Origin: Paenibacillus dendritiformis
GTDB taxonomy: Bacteria > Bacillota > Bacilli > Paenibacillales > Paenibacillaceae
Assembly (NCBI RefSeq): GCF_945605565.1
Contig: NZ_OX216966.1
Span: 1,991,001 to 2,055,000, forward strand
DNA length: 64,000 nt
Reading direction: 5' to 3'
Shown here: in pieces, positions 44,386-52,674 of the stretch
Layout: each line of letters opens with the position of its first letter
How positions within the stretch are numbered: position 1 is the first letter of the stretch
The notes under the pieces: generated by a model
The model's database searches: none
What the model saw: only the letters and a program-made list of their open reading frames with translations
Told to the model about the DNA's origin: nothing
Made by a program: the position numbers and the translations under genes

Positions 44386-45339
44386 TCAGTATTGGCGGTC
44401 GTAATCGACGAGATTGCGGGCGGGGGAGCCCGTGTCGAGGTAGGCCGCCAGATTCTCGAGGAATAACGCCGTGACTTTTTCCTTCAGACGGTCGGTATTC
44501 CCTCCGGTATGGGGCGTGATGATCACGTTGTCCATCGCCCAGAGGGGATGATCTTCCGGAAGCGGTTCGGTCTCGAACACGTCCAGGCCTGCGCCGGCCA
44601 GATGGCCCTTCGTCAGGGCCTGGACGAGCGCATCGGTGCGAACCGACGCGCCGCGTCCGACATTCACGAAGAAGGCGCCTCGCTTCATGGCGGCAAAGCG
44701 GACTTCGTCGAACAAGCCGTCCGTCTCCGTGGTTTTCGGGAGCACGTTGACGATGACGTCGCTGGCGGCAAGCGCCTCGTCCAGCTTGTCCAGCGTATGG
44801 ACGGCATCGACATGGTCCGCCGGGCGAGCAGTTCGGCGCACGCCGATGACGCGCATGCCGAAGGCTTGGGCCAGGCGGGCGATCTCGGTGCCGATGCTGC
44901 CGAGTCCGATAACGGCCATCGTGCGGCCGTTCAGCTCGGTGAAGCGGCCTGCCTTATCCCAATGGCGGCGCGTTTGATTGCGAATCGCGCGCGGGAGCTC
45001 GCGCGTGAAGGCGAGCAGCATGGCGAACACTGTCTCGGCCATCGGGACGGGATGGACCCCGCTCGCGGTGGTCAGCATAACCTCCCGCTGCTTCAGCTTC
45101 TCGAACGGCATATAATCGGCTCCGGATGACCATAATTGGATCCAACGAAGCTTGCTTCCGGGCGCCAATCCTGTCTCTTGGGCGGCATCGCACCAGCCGA
45201 GTATCACTTCGGCATCGCCGAATTCGGCCGGATCCAGATCCTTCGGACGGCCGAAGATTATATGCCAATCCGGCGCCGCTTCCCGGATACTGGCTTCCTG
45301 CTCAGGCGCCAGTCCGTGCAGACATATCATTTTACGCAC
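44386..45339 (-). CDS. D-2-hydroxyacid dehydrogenase (NAD-dependent)
   Basis: A 317-residue enzyme of the D-isomer-specific dehydrogenase family. Nucleotide-binding motif VIGLGSIGTEIARLAQAFGM, catalytic Arg in FVNVGRGASVRTDAL, Glu in FETEPLPEDHPLW and His in IITPHTGGNTDR are all present. It is nearest to glyoxylate/hydroxypyruvate-reductase-like members with ITPHTGG. It reduces a 2-oxoacid to a D-2-hydroxyacid or the reverse; substrate unknown. GTG start behind AAGGAGG with a 7-nt spacer. Confidence 0.88.
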   Translation of the reverse strand: MRKMICLHGLAPEQEASIREAAPDWHIIFGRPKDLDPAEFGDAEVILGWCDAAQETGLAPGSKLRWIQLWSSGADYMPFEKLKQREVMLTTASGVHPVPMAETVFAMLLAFTRELPRAIRNQTRRHWDKAGRFTELNGRTMAVIGLGSIGTEIARLAQAFGMRVIGVRRTARPADHVDAVHTLDKLDEALAASDVIVNVLPKTTETDGLFDEVRFAAMKRGAFFVNVGRGASVRTDALVQALTKGHLAGAGLDVFETEPLPEDHPLWAMDNVIITPHTGGNTDRLKEKVTALFLENLAAYLDTGSPARNLVDYDRQY

Positions 45340-45434
45340 AGCTTGTCCTCCTTTATCGCATGTCTTTTCTACAAAAGATTCCCCGCTTCGAGGCGGATTT
45401 CCTCTTTTACCGGAAATAAGCTACTATATATCGT

Positions 45435-45474
45435 ATAACGGCTATGGAAACCATAGCATTTACATAGGTTATAC
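45435..45474. promoter_or_regulatory. Nested palindrome in the dehydrogenase/oxidoreductase intergenic region
   Basis: GCTATGG-AAA-CCATAGC (45441-45447 with 45451-45457) is a perfect 7-bp dyad, enclosed by the wider pair TATAAC (45435) and GTTATA (about 45469). It lies 27-65 nt before the start of the luciferase-like gene and overlaps possible -10 sequences, so it is a good candidate operator for a dimeric regulator. Confidence 0.45.
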
Positions 45475-45500
45475 TCCATACGAGCAAGGAGGCCCGCGAT

Positions 45501-46496
45501 ATGAACATCGGAATTCTTGATCAATCCCCCATACTGCCAGGCGAGAATGCGACAGACGCATTCCGGCACACGCTGGAGCTGGCAGCGCATGCCGAACGGC
45601 TTGGCTTCAGCCGATATTGGGTGTCGGAGCATCACGATGCAACCGGGCTGGCCGGTTCCTCGCCGGAAGTGCTGATTGCCTCGATTGCGGCCCATACGAA
45701 GCGGATTCGGGTCGGCTCCGGCGGCGTCCTGCTTCCGCATTACAGTCCGTACAAGGTGGCGGAGAATTTCCACGTGCTGGCATCGCTCTATCCCGGGCGG
45801 ATTGATCTCGGCATCGGGCGCGCTCCGGGGGGAATGCCGCTCGCGACGCGGGCCCTCCGCTATGGCCGGCCTGCCGATTATGAGACCACCTTCGACAGGG
45901 CGCTCTCGGATCTTGGCGGCTTCCTGAAGCATGACCTTCCTGCAGAGCATCCGCTCCACGGTCTGAAGGCGACGCCGATCCCCGAGCAGCCGCCGGAAGT
46001 ATGGCTGCTCGGATCGAGCGGTTACAGCGGAAGGAAGGCGGCGGAGACGGGGGCTTCATTCTCGTTCGCCCACTTCATTAACGGGGAAGGCGGAGAAGAG
46101 GTCGTCCGCGCTTATTATGATGCGTTCCGTCCCGGGCCGCTTGGCGACAAGCCGCGAGCGAACGCCTGCATCATCGTCATCTGCGCCGATACGGATGAGG
46201 AGGCGGAGCGGCTGGCATCCTCCGTCGATTTGCGGCTGCTGCTGCTCGACCGGGGGGATTCGAGGGCGACGTTCGTTTCTCCGGAGGAAGCGGCAGACTT
46301 TCCCTACACGGAGTGGGATCGCGAGCGCATCCGGTACAATCGCGGCCGGATGATTGTCGGCGGACCGGGTAAGGTGAAGCGGGACTTGGAGGCATTTGCG
46401 GAGCGGTACGGCATTGACGAGGTGATCGCGATGACGGTGACGTATGACTTCGCGGCGCGGCTCCGATCGTACGAGCTGATTGGGGAGATGTTCTGA
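45501..46496 (+). CDS. Luciferase-like flavin-dependent oxidoreductase
   Basis: A 331-residue LLM-class monooxygenase. The opening GILDQSPILPGENATDAFRH and RYWVSEHHDATGLAGSSPEV, RIRVGSGGVLLPHYSPYKVAE and LGIGRAPGG are typical of the MsnO8/YwcH/YhbW subgroup of bacterial luciferase-like enzymes that use FMNH2. Natural substrate is unknown for the subgroup. Ribosome binding site AAGGAGG 8 nt before the ATG. Preceded by a palindrome that may be its operator. Confidence 0.88.
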   Translation: MNIGILDQSPILPGENATDAFRHTLELAAHAERLGFSRYWVSEHHDATGLAGSSPEVLIASIAAHTKRIRVGSGGVLLPHYSPYKVAENFHVLASLYPGRIDLGIGRAPGGMPLATRALRYGRPADYETTFDRALSDLGGFLKHDLPAEHPLHGLKATPIPEQPPEVWLLGSSGYSGRKAAETGASFSFAHFINGEGGEEVVRAYYDAFRPGPLGDKPRANACIIVICADTDEEAERLASSVDLRLLLLDRGDSRATFVSPEEAADFPYTEWDRERIRYNRGRMIVGGPGKVKRDLEAFAERYGIDEVIAMTVTYDFAARLRSYELIGEMF

Positions 46497-46548
46497 CGCG
46501 CATAGGGAACAAGCCGGTTCGCATCGGGCGGCCGGCTGTTCGAGCTGC

Positions 46549-46860
46549 CTATCCGCCGAAGGCTTGGCGGAAGCAGGCGGAGAGCTTCTTCGCATCGACC
46601 TCCCATAGGGCGGCGAGCTCCTCGCATACGGCTTCGTCCCACCAGTCTGACAGCTTCTTGCGGTTGGCGTGATTCTCGTGAATCCATATCAGATTGCCAA
46701 TCACTTTGCGATAATAGAGCTCTTCGCCTTCCTTCCGTTTGTCGTCGGGAATCCAGACATTCATGCGCTTGATCGTGCGGTACAGCTCATTGCTGCAAGC
46801 CCGGCGGATGCCCCGGGCGGTAGGCAGGGCAGCGGTGTGGCGCTGTCTCGGTGTCTTCAT
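46549..46860 (-). CDS. Small conserved hypothetical protein
   Basis: A 103-residue soluble protein. I recall similar proteins in Paenibacillus genomes, sometimes labelled dehydrogenase without clear basis. Visible features: LPTARGIRRACSNELYRTIKR near the start, a central RKVIGNLIWIHENHANRKKL and a C-terminal WDEAVCEELAALWEVDAKKL, all probably helical. No cofactor motif. It is convergent with the luciferase-like gene. Function unknown. Confidence 0.65.
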   Translation of the reverse strand: MKTPRQRHTAALPTARGIRRACSNELYRTIKRMNVWIPDDKRKEGEELYYRKVIGNLIWIHENHANRKKLSDWWDEAVCEELAALWEVDAKKLSACFRQAFGG

Positions 46861-46938
46861 GGCCGTTGGCCCCTTTCCTGCAGGTTGTGTTATACCATAT
46901 GCAGGATGGTGGCCCGATGCCAGAAAGACCTCGCGCGG

Positions 46939-47391
46939 CTAATCGACGACGATGTACCCGATCATCGGACCATTGCTGGCCGCATCGGCATGCGTCGTGC
47001 AGACGATGCGGTAAATCCCTTCCTTCGCGGTGAAGCGGATGATCGTTTCCTTGTTTTTTTCGATGGTGCCGGAGATATCGAGCCCTTCAATCACGAAATC
47101 ATGGCGGTGCCCGTTCACGCCCCGGATGCGCAGCTCGACGCGCTCGCCTTCGTTCGCGTTCACCGTGCCGGGGGCGAATTGATACGCTTCGATCTCGGTT
47201 CCGTCTTCAAGGGTGGACTTGAATTCGCCCGTCACCATATGCAGGATGCGGGTCTCTTGGGGGGCGGCTTGCGCGGCCTGCTCTATCCGCATCGATTCGT
47301 ACCGCCAGAAGGCGGCGCCGACCATGATAGCGGCGATAGCGATCAAGCCGATGCGCCATTGCTTGGGGGTAATGACCCAGAAATTAGCCAT
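46939..47391 (-). CDS. Membrane-anchored cupredoxin
   Basis: A 150-residue protein with an N-terminal membrane helix (about 12-28) and an extracytoplasmic cupredoxin domain. Copper ligands can be proposed: His95 or His97 in NGHRHDFVIEGL, then Cys131, His134 and Met143 in IVCTTHADAASNGPM, fitting a type 1 (or Cox2-like) copper site. Probably an electron carrier or copper-handling protein at the cell surface. ATG 47391 follows GAGGAGGTTCACATCT; a longer frame to 47511 lacks a site. Confidence 0.75.
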   Translation of the reverse strand: MANFWVITPKQWRIGLIAIAAIMVGAAFWRYESMRIEQAAQAAPQETRILHMVTGEFKSTLEDGTEIEAYQFAPGTVNANEGERVELRIRGVNGHRHDFVIEGLDISGTIEKNKETIIRFTAKEGIYRIVCTTHADAASNGPMIGYIVVD

Positions 47392-47527
47392 AGATGTGAA
47401 CCTCCTCGACATGTATTCGGAAAGCTTGGAGTTCAGGAGCTTTTTGTAAGGGAGCGAAAATGGCCATGCAGTCCAGCTAGTCCATATGTATGCCGGAGAG
47501 GGCGGTAACATGAGCCCTGCCGGTCGA

Positions 47528-47557
47528 TTGCGTTAGAGTCATGTCCCATCGTAAAAT
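47528..47557 (+). promoter_or_regulatory. Candidate sigma-A promoter of the dedA-like gene
   Basis: TTGCGT (47528-47533), 18-nt spacer, TAAAAT (47552-47557), 34 nt before the start codon. Confidence 0.4.
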
Positions 47558-47591
47558 AGAATAGACTGGTAGCAAAAAGAGGAGATGGGAC

Positions 47592-48203
47592 ATGGAATTT
47601 GTGCATCAAATTGTGACTACGCTCTTGCATTGGGTGCAGCAATTGGGAGAATGGGGAATCATGCTTGGCTTGATGATAGAGATAATTCCGAGCGAGATTG
47701 TCCTTGCCTACGGAGGTTTTCTCGTCTCGATTCAAGAGATTACCTTTGTGGAAGCGGTCATCTTCGGCGTCATCGGCGGGGTTATCGCCCAACTGTTCGT
47801 CTATTGGATCGGCCGATACGGGGGAAGACCTGTGCTCGAACGGTACGGCAAATACATTCTGATTCAGCCGCATCATATTGCGAAATCGGAAGAATGGTTC
47901 CAGAAATATGGGACAGGCGTTATTTTTACGGCCCGGTTCGTTCCGGTTGTACGGCATGCCATCTCCATACCGGCGGGCATTTCCAAAATGAATGTATGGC
48001 GATTCACGCTCCTGACGACGCTGGCGGTCATCCCGTGGACGATACTGTTTGTCTATCTGGGCTTTGTGCTGGGCGACAAATGGGAGCAGATTGACGACGT
48101 GGCCGGCAAATGGGTCAAGCCGTTTATTCTCGTTGCCCTGGCGCTGTTAATCGTGTATGTTGTCATTAAATATACGTATTCCAAAAAGAAAGCGGGGAAA
48201 TGA
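47592..48203 (+). CDS. DedA-family membrane protein
   Basis: A 203-residue protein with about five membrane helices and the DedA (SNARE-associated/VTT) pattern: EIIPSEIVLAYGGFL, GGVIAQLFVYWIGRYGGRP and FTARFVPVVRHAISIPAGISKMN, the last holding the conserved Arg residues. DedA proteins are linked to undecaprenyl phosphate or phospholipid flipping and proton-motive-force homeostasis. AGAGGAGATGGG precedes the ATG. Its stop overlaps the next gene by 4 nt. Confidence 0.88.
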   Translation: MEFVHQIVTTLLHWVQQLGEWGIMLGLMIEIIPSEIVLAYGGFLVSIQEITFVEAVIFGVIGGVIAQLFVYWIGRYGGRPVLERYGKYILIQPHHIAKSEEWFQKYGTGVIFTARFVPVVRHAISIPAGISKMNVWRFTLLTTLAVIPWTILFVYLGFVLGDKWEQIDDVAGKWVKPFILVALALLIVYVVIKYTYSKKKAGK

Positions 48204-48772
48204 AGATGGCCAAGAGCGTAGCCGACGTAATGGGAAAAGGAATTCGCCCCCAAGCCTTTGTGGACGGGATGCAAAAGAACAAGGAGACCTTCGTCTCCTG
48301 GTATGACCAATTTGCATGGGCGGATGAAGAAGATAAAGCTTTCTTCGAGTCGCTTCAATACCGCGACGACCTGCGCTGTCTTATCCTGGCGGCGGATTGG
48401 TGCGGCGATGTCGTCCGCAACGTGCCGGTCGTCTTCCGTGCGATGGAAGCGGCGCAAATCGAGACGGAAGTGCTGATTATGGAGCAATTCCCGCAGACGA
48501 TGGATCAGTTCCTGACGATGGGCGGCCGTTCGGTGCCGGTTGTCATCTTCGCCGATACCGGCGGGCATGTTCTCGGCCAGTGGGGCCCGCGCCCGAGCGA
48601 TGTGCAGGCGCATATGATCCGCTTCAAGCAGGAGAATCCGGACCGGGAAGCGCCGGACTATCAAGACAAATTGAAAGTGGTAAGACAGCAAATGATGGAA
48701 ACGTACGGCGAAGGCACGGGATACCAGACACGCATCGTGCGCGAGCTCAAAGAGCTGCTGTCTTCCTTTTGA
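48200..48772 (+). CDS. Thioredoxin-family protein with a single active-site cysteine
   Basis: A 190-residue protein with a thioredoxin-like domain in the middle: LRCLILAADWCGDVVRNVPVV carries Cys68 but Asp-Val replace the usual second half of CxxC, so it is a monothiol form. SVPVVIF contains the cis-Pro. A helical C-terminal extension follows. It may bind bacillithiol or act in redox repair. Start ATG 48200 overlaps the dedA-like stop (ATGA); ATG 48206 is an alternative. Translational coupling suggests a shared membrane or redox task. Confidence 0.75.
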   Translation: MKMAKSVADVMGKGIRPQAFVDGMQKNKETFVSWYDQFAWADEEDKAFFESLQYRDDLRCLILAADWCGDVVRNVPVVFRAMEAAQIETEVLIMEQFPQTMDQFLTMGGRSVPVVIFADTGGHVLGQWGPRPSDVQAHMIRFKQENPDREAPDYQDKLKVVRQQMMETYGEGTGYQTRIVRELKELLSSF

Positions 48773-48868
48773 CATCAAGCTAAGTTCAACAAGTCAACCT
48801 TTCCAAAAGGGTAAACCTATGTTTGCGGTCGACTTCGCGAACAACTTTAACAAAGGCGGTGTTCTTCT

Positions 48869-49492
48869 ATGTTCCGCATTCAAAGCTATACACTCGGTCC
48901 GGTTCAGACCAATGCCTATGTGCTGATCAATGAAGAGACGAAGGAAGCGGTCGTCATTGATCCCGGCATGAATCCGGAGCCGCTGCTGCAGGGCCTTCAG
49001 GGGTTGAAGGTATCGGCCGTCCTGCTGACGCATGCGCATTTCGATCATATCGGCGGGGTTGACGCCGTGCGTGAAGCGCACGGATGCCCGGTCTATATTC
49101 ATGAGCGGGAAGCGGACTGGCTTACGACGCCCGAGCTGAATGGTTCGACGATGTGGCCCCAAGTCTGCCCGCCGATGACGATGAAGCCTGCAGAGCATCT
49201 GCTGCAGGACGGACAGACGCTGGAGCTGATCGGCCATACGTTCCAGGTCATGCATACGCCGGGCCACTCTCCCGGCAGCGTCAGCTTCCTCCACGAGAAG
49301 CACTTGTTCTCGGGCGATGTCCTCTTCCGTACGTCGGTAGGGAGAACGGATCTCCGGGACGGGGATATGAACGTGCTGCTCCAATCGATTCATGGCAAGC
49401 TGTTCCCGCTGGGGGATGACGTTACGGTCTACCCAGGGCATGGTCCCAAGACCCAGATCGGGTACGAGAAGGAGCATAATCCTTTTGTATAA
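48869..49492 (+). CDS. Metallo-beta-lactamase-fold hydrolase (glyoxalase II-like)
   Basis: A 207-residue hydrolase with the zinc motif LLTHAHFDHIGG, further ligands in HTPGHSPGS, FSGDVLF and YPGHGPKT. Opening RIQSYTLGPVQTNAYVL is typical of the YqgX/GloB-like group. Probably cleaves a thioester such as S-lactoyl-bacillithiol, by analogy. Ribosome binding site AAAGGCGG. Single gene. Confidence 0.87.
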   Translation: MFRIQSYTLGPVQTNAYVLINEETKEAVVIDPGMNPEPLLQGLQGLKVSAVLLTHAHFDHIGGVDAVREAHGCPVYIHEREADWLTTPELNGSTMWPQVCPPMTMKPAEHLLQDGQTLELIGHTFQVMHTPGHSPGSVSFLHEKHLFSGDVLFRTSVGRTDLRDGDMNVLLQSIHGKLFPLGDDVTVYPGHGPKTQIGYEKEHNPFV

Positions 49493-49570
49493 TGAGGTAA
49501 TGCTTGACGAGGCGGCTTGCCGGACGCAATGTTCGGGCAGGCCGTCTTCCTTATTAACGCCATCGGGCCA

Positions 49571-49600
49571 TTGGCGCTGATTTTGGGTTCGTGGTATGAT
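49571..49600 (+). promoter_or_regulatory. Candidate sigma-A promoter upstream of the prolidase gene
   Basis: TTGGCG (49571-49576), 18-nt spacer, TATGAT (49595-49600). It would give a leader of about 235 nt before the prolidase start. Confidence 0.45.
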
Positions 49601-49619
49601 GAGCTTAATTGAGGATCGG

Positions 49620-49736
49620 ATGCGCATTCTGCGGGGGAATGAGGCTGTCCCTTGGGCGGAAGCACGGATTGAATTCGTGTTTGCGGGGCTGCACGCACAG
49701 GAACGAGGATGGATAGAGGAGAAGGCGGGCGCGTAA
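49620..49736 (+). CDS. Possible small leader protein
   Basis: A 38-codon frame starting at ATG 49620, 5 nt behind GAGG, directly downstream of a promoter-like sequence and ending about 105 nt before the prolidase. The peptide is amphipathic (MRILRGNEAVPWAEARIEFV, then ERGWIEEKAGA). I do not recognise it; it could be a real small protein, a leader peptide or chance. The rest of the 349-nt gap holds GC-rich stem-loops at about 49768-49820 and nothing else. Confidence 0.3.
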   Translation: MRILRGNEAVPWAEARIEFVFAGLHAQERGWIEEKAGA

Positions 49737-49841
49737 ACCAGGTGAGGTTTGCGCTTTTTGTGTCCCCCGCGGGAGCATTCGCGCAAGGCGGGAGCCTCCG
49801 TCTGACTGGAGGCTTCAGTAAGCAGGAAGGGAGCAAGATCA

Positions 49842-51047
49842 ATGGAAGGCGTATTGAAGCAAGAAATCGAAGGGCGAATTGCCCGGCTGCAGGCAGCGAT
49901 GCAGGAACGAACCATGGACGGCTGTCTGATTACGCAAAATGTGGGGATTTATTATTTTACCGGATCGATGCAGACAGGGTATTTGTTCGTGCCGAAGCAG
50001 GGCGAGCCTGTCTACTTCGTCAAGCGCAGTCTGGAGCGCGCGCGGCATGAAGCCGCGGTGGCGGTCGAGCCGCTCGGATCCTTCCGCTCCTTCGGGACGC
50101 TGCTGCAGGAGCGCTTCCCGGCGGTGTTCGCAGCCGAACGCCCGGTCATTGCCACGGAATACGACGTGCTTCCGGTGCAGGTGTTCGAACGGCTCCGCTC
50201 CGTGCTGCCGGATGCGGCATGGACCGACGGATCCGCGATGCTGCGCGGGCTGCGGATGGTCAAATCGCCGTGGGAAATCGACCGCATCCGCACGGCCGCG
50301 CGTGCGGCGCATCATGCGCTTGAGCAAGCGGCCGCTTACGTCCGGCCCGGCATGATGGAGCTCCAGCTCATCGCCCACATCGAGCATGTGTTCCGCATGC
50401 AGGGCCATGTCGGGTTCATCCGGATGCGCGGGTACAACCAAGAGATTATTACAGGGATGGTCGCCTCGGGCGAAGCGGGGGCGGAGCCGACTTACTTCGA
50501 CGGTCCGGCCGGCGGACGCGGCTTGACCCCGGCTAGCCCGCAAGGCTCCAGCCGGAAGGTCATCGCAGAGAATGAACCGATTCTTGTCGATATCGGATGC
50601 TGTATTGACGGCTATGTTATCGACCAGACCCGGACGCTGGTCATTGGCAAGCTGGATGAGGAGCTCGAACGGGCCTACGAGTCGTCCGAGGCGATACTGC
50701 GGGCCGCCGAGGCGAGTCTGAAGCCGGGGACGGTATGCGAGACGCTGTACGCCGACGCGTTGAAGCTGGCCGAACAATACGGCTTGTCGGACCATTTCAT
50801 GGGCTTCGGGAGCGATCAGGTCAGCTTCCTCGGCCATGGCATCGGCATGGAGATGGATGAATGGCCCGTGCTGGCCCGCGGCTTCACGATGCCGCTTGAA
50901 CCCGGCATGGTCATCGCGATCGAGCCGAAATTCACGTTCCCTGGCCGGGGCGTCGTCGGCATCGAGAACACGTACCTGATAACAGATGACGGGTTCGAGA
51001 AGCTGACCACCCCGCCGGAAGGCGTATGGCGCATCGCGGCGCCGTAA
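49842..51047 (+). CDS. M24-family Xaa-Pro peptidase (prolidase/aminopeptidase P-like)
   Basis: A 401-residue enzyme: an N-terminal creatinase-type domain (about 1-140) and a pita-bread catalytic domain. Metal ligands appear in ILVDIGCCIDGYVIDQTRTLV (two Asp), FLGHGIGMEMDEWP (His), IAIEPKFTFPGRG (Glu) and GIENTYLI (Glu). It removes residues next to proline. ATG 49842 follows GGAAGGGAGC. Immediately followed by a short gap and a separate promoter. Confidence 0.88.
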   Translation: MEGVLKQEIEGRIARLQAAMQERTMDGCLITQNVGIYYFTGSMQTGYLFVPKQGEPVYFVKRSLERARHEAAVAVEPLGSFRSFGTLLQERFPAVFAAERPVIATEYDVLPVQVFERLRSVLPDAAWTDGSAMLRGLRMVKSPWEIDRIRTAARAAHHALEQAAAYVRPGMMELQLIAHIEHVFRMQGHVGFIRMRGYNQEIITGMVASGEAGAEPTYFDGPAGGRGLTPASPQGSSRKVIAENEPILVDIGCCIDGYVIDQTRTLVIGKLDEELERAYESSEAILRAAEASLKPGTVCETLYADALKLAEQYGLSDHFMGFGSDQVSFLGHGIGMEMDEWPVLARGFTMPLEPGMVIAIEPKFTFPGRGVVGIENTYLITDDGFEKLTTPPEGVWRIAAP

Positions 51048-51105
51048 AAGGGTTAGGATGGGACTCGCAATGCCGTGCTTCCCATCGATTTCCTGCGAAT
51101 GCGGG

Positions 51106-51134
51106 TTGACATTTGCGCGGAAGTCACATATTTT
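51106..51134 (+). promoter_or_regulatory. Sigma-A promoter
   Basis: TTGACA (51106-51111), 17-nt spacer, TATTTT (51129-51134), about 105 nt before the start of the next gene. Confidence 0.6.
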
Positions 51135-51239
51135 ATTTTGAAAAGGCAGCGTCTTTTTTGCGAGAACAAGCATACATTTACAGCAATCATAAATTTTAGT
51201 ACGATAGAGGAAACAGCATATGGATGGGAGGCATGGACA

Positions 51240-51623
51240 ATGCTGCATTTGGGAGAGAAAGTAGTCATTGTTGCCGACCGCTTCGAACAACATTTGCCTA
51301 TCGGGGAATATGGCTATATCATTGCCTATGACCGCAATGCGGATAACGCATTCGATTACGTCATCCGGGTGCCGAGAGCAAACCGCAACTTCTTCGTGCC
51401 GGCGTCTGACGTCGAGCAGGAAGGCCTGCTCCTGCAGCAGGAAGCGGACCGCATCGAACGGGAAGCGCTTATCGACTATGCACTGGCTACTCACAATGAG
51501 TCTCTGTTCCGCCGGATCATGAATGGTGATGCGGCAGAAGACCAGGAGGAAGAGAACGAGCAGGAAGAAGCGATGTCTCAGGAAGAGTTCATCCGGCAAG
51601 TCAACCTGCGCGCATGGATATAA
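51240..51623 (+). CDS. Conserved hypothetical protein with acidic tail
   Basis: A 127-residue soluble protein. The first 65 residues look like a small beta-barrel (LHLGEKVVIVADRFEQHLPIGEYGYIIAYDRN, VIRVPRANRNFFVPASDVE), of the kind that binds RNA or protein; then a helical segment and a Glu-rich stretch (about 100-113). I do not recognise a named family. ATG 51240 follows GGGAGG; the frame is open further upstream but includes the promoter. It ends in a strong terminator. Confidence 0.7.
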   Translation: MLHLGEKVVIVADRFEQHLPIGEYGYIIAYDRNADNAFDYVIRVPRANRNFFVPASDVEQEGLLLQQEADRIEREALIDYALATHNESLFRRIMNGDAAEDQEEENEQEEAMSQEEFIRQVNLRAWI

Positions 51624-51628
51624 GGAAG

Positions 51629-51674
51629 AGCACCGGTTTGCGTTACGGGGTAACGTGTGACCGGTGCTTTTTTG
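51629..51674 (+). terminator. Terminator
   Basis: AGCACCGGT / ACCGGTGCT stem with an inner GTTAC/GTAAC hairpin followed by T6. Confidence 0.9.
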
Positions 51675-51796
51675 ATATGATAGACTAAATTTGTTTGGGT
51701 GCAAGCTGGTCTTCCGCTTGTTTCTGTTTTTGGTCAGGTTAGGATATGGAGAGGAACATCTTGAAACGAAACTTTTTTGGATAAAAATTTGCCGCT

Positions 51797-51894
51797 CAGA
51801 GCGCTTTACATCGATTTTTTCTATTGAGAGACACGGGTCCACCACATAAAAAATGAATCGCCCAAAACTCCCCAAAAAACACTATGGACTTTCT
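51797..51894 (+). repeat. Degenerate flanking repeat, left copy
   Basis: Shares with 52436-52509 the order CAGAGCG-TTTA-ATC-ATTTTT-CTAT-GA-AGAC ... CCAAAA...GGACTTTCT. The left copy is 98 nt, the right copy 74 nt. Together they bound the CTGCA-hairpin array. Confidence 0.6.
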
Positions 51895-52019
51895 CAACGG
51901 TCTGATTTCGGGCTCCAAGAGACTGCGCCGGTATTATCGCTTTCTGCAGGCCTTGTTGGCTCTAGGAGGCATCGTAGCCTTCTGGAATCATCGTTTCCTC
52001 CTCGGGCTTGAAATTGTGG

Positions 52020-52370
52020 AGGGAATTGCTGCTATTTTACAGGAATTTCGGCTCAATGCGTCTACATCCCGAGGAAATGCTGCACAGCTACATCATTTTA
52101 GGCCTTTTTGCTCCAAGTCGAAGCGAAGCGGGTGAAATTGCTGCCCTTTTGCAGGATTCCCTTTCTGGTGAAGTCGTCCCTATCGAATTGCTGTATTTGC
52201 GCAGGATTTTGCTTGCCGAACAGGCTTTACCGAATAAGTGTGCCTTGAGAAATCATGCAGTTATGCGGATTTCCTTATCGAATCGGCGTGTCTGGAGAAA
52301 TTATGCAGTTATGCAGAATTGGCCTACCGGATAGACGTGTTTAGGGATATTGTGCAGTTTTCAGGCCGTT
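52020..52370. repeat. Array of diverged CTGCA hairpins
   Basis: About seven units at roughly 50-60-nt spacing (near 52022, 52073, 52133, 52184, 52247, 52295, 52344), each close to GAAATTnTGCAnTTnTGCAGnATTTC and able to fold on itself; the clearest is GAAATCATGC with GCGGATTTC at 52247. Similar to the hairpins at 11250-11440. Open frames here carry no ribosome binding sites and show repeat-driven translations. Confidence 0.7.
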
Positions 52371-52435
52371 GGAACCCCCATTTTTTCGAAGGGGTGGAGA
52401 TTGTCCATTTACCTAATCAAACTTGGCACTCCGTG

Positions 52436-52509
52436 CAGAGCGTTTTAAATCCATTTTTCTATGAAGAGACGAATCCGAATAGAGTGCCGAAAAATCCCTT
52501 GGACTTTCT
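52436..52509 (+). repeat. Degenerate flanking repeat, right copy
   Basis: Right-hand counterpart of 51797-51894 (same direction). Beyond it (52510-52600) lies a GC-rich stretch with a GCGGCGC/GCGCCGC palindrome and then the gatCAB promoter. Confidence 0.6.
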
Positions 52510-52604
52510 TGTATCGAGAAGGCGGCAAGGGGCTGCCCGCAAGCTAATACCGCTGCGGGGCGGCTCAAAAGCGCGGCGCTGCGCCGCATTAATGGAAGCC
52601 AGCG

Positions 52605-52633
52605 TTGAGTTGGCCACGCTTCTAGGCTATAAT
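52605..52633 (+). promoter_or_regulatory. Sigma-A promoter of gatCAB
   Basis: TTGAGT (52605-52610), 17-nt spacer, TATAAT (52628-52633), about 42 nt before the gatC start. Confidence 0.75.
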
Positions 52634-52674
52634 AGAGGGATGAATTTGGCCCAATTGGGACAAGGAGGAACAGG

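Noticed and set aside
49493..49841. T-box or other riboswitch upstream of the prolidase
   Set aside because: No AGGGTGGnACCGCG box, no specifier stem and no terminator/antiterminator pair could be found.
49839..51875. A 678-codon minus-strand frame across the prolidase gene
   Set aside because: Antisense shadow of the prolidase and of the following gene; it runs through a strong terminator and a promoter.
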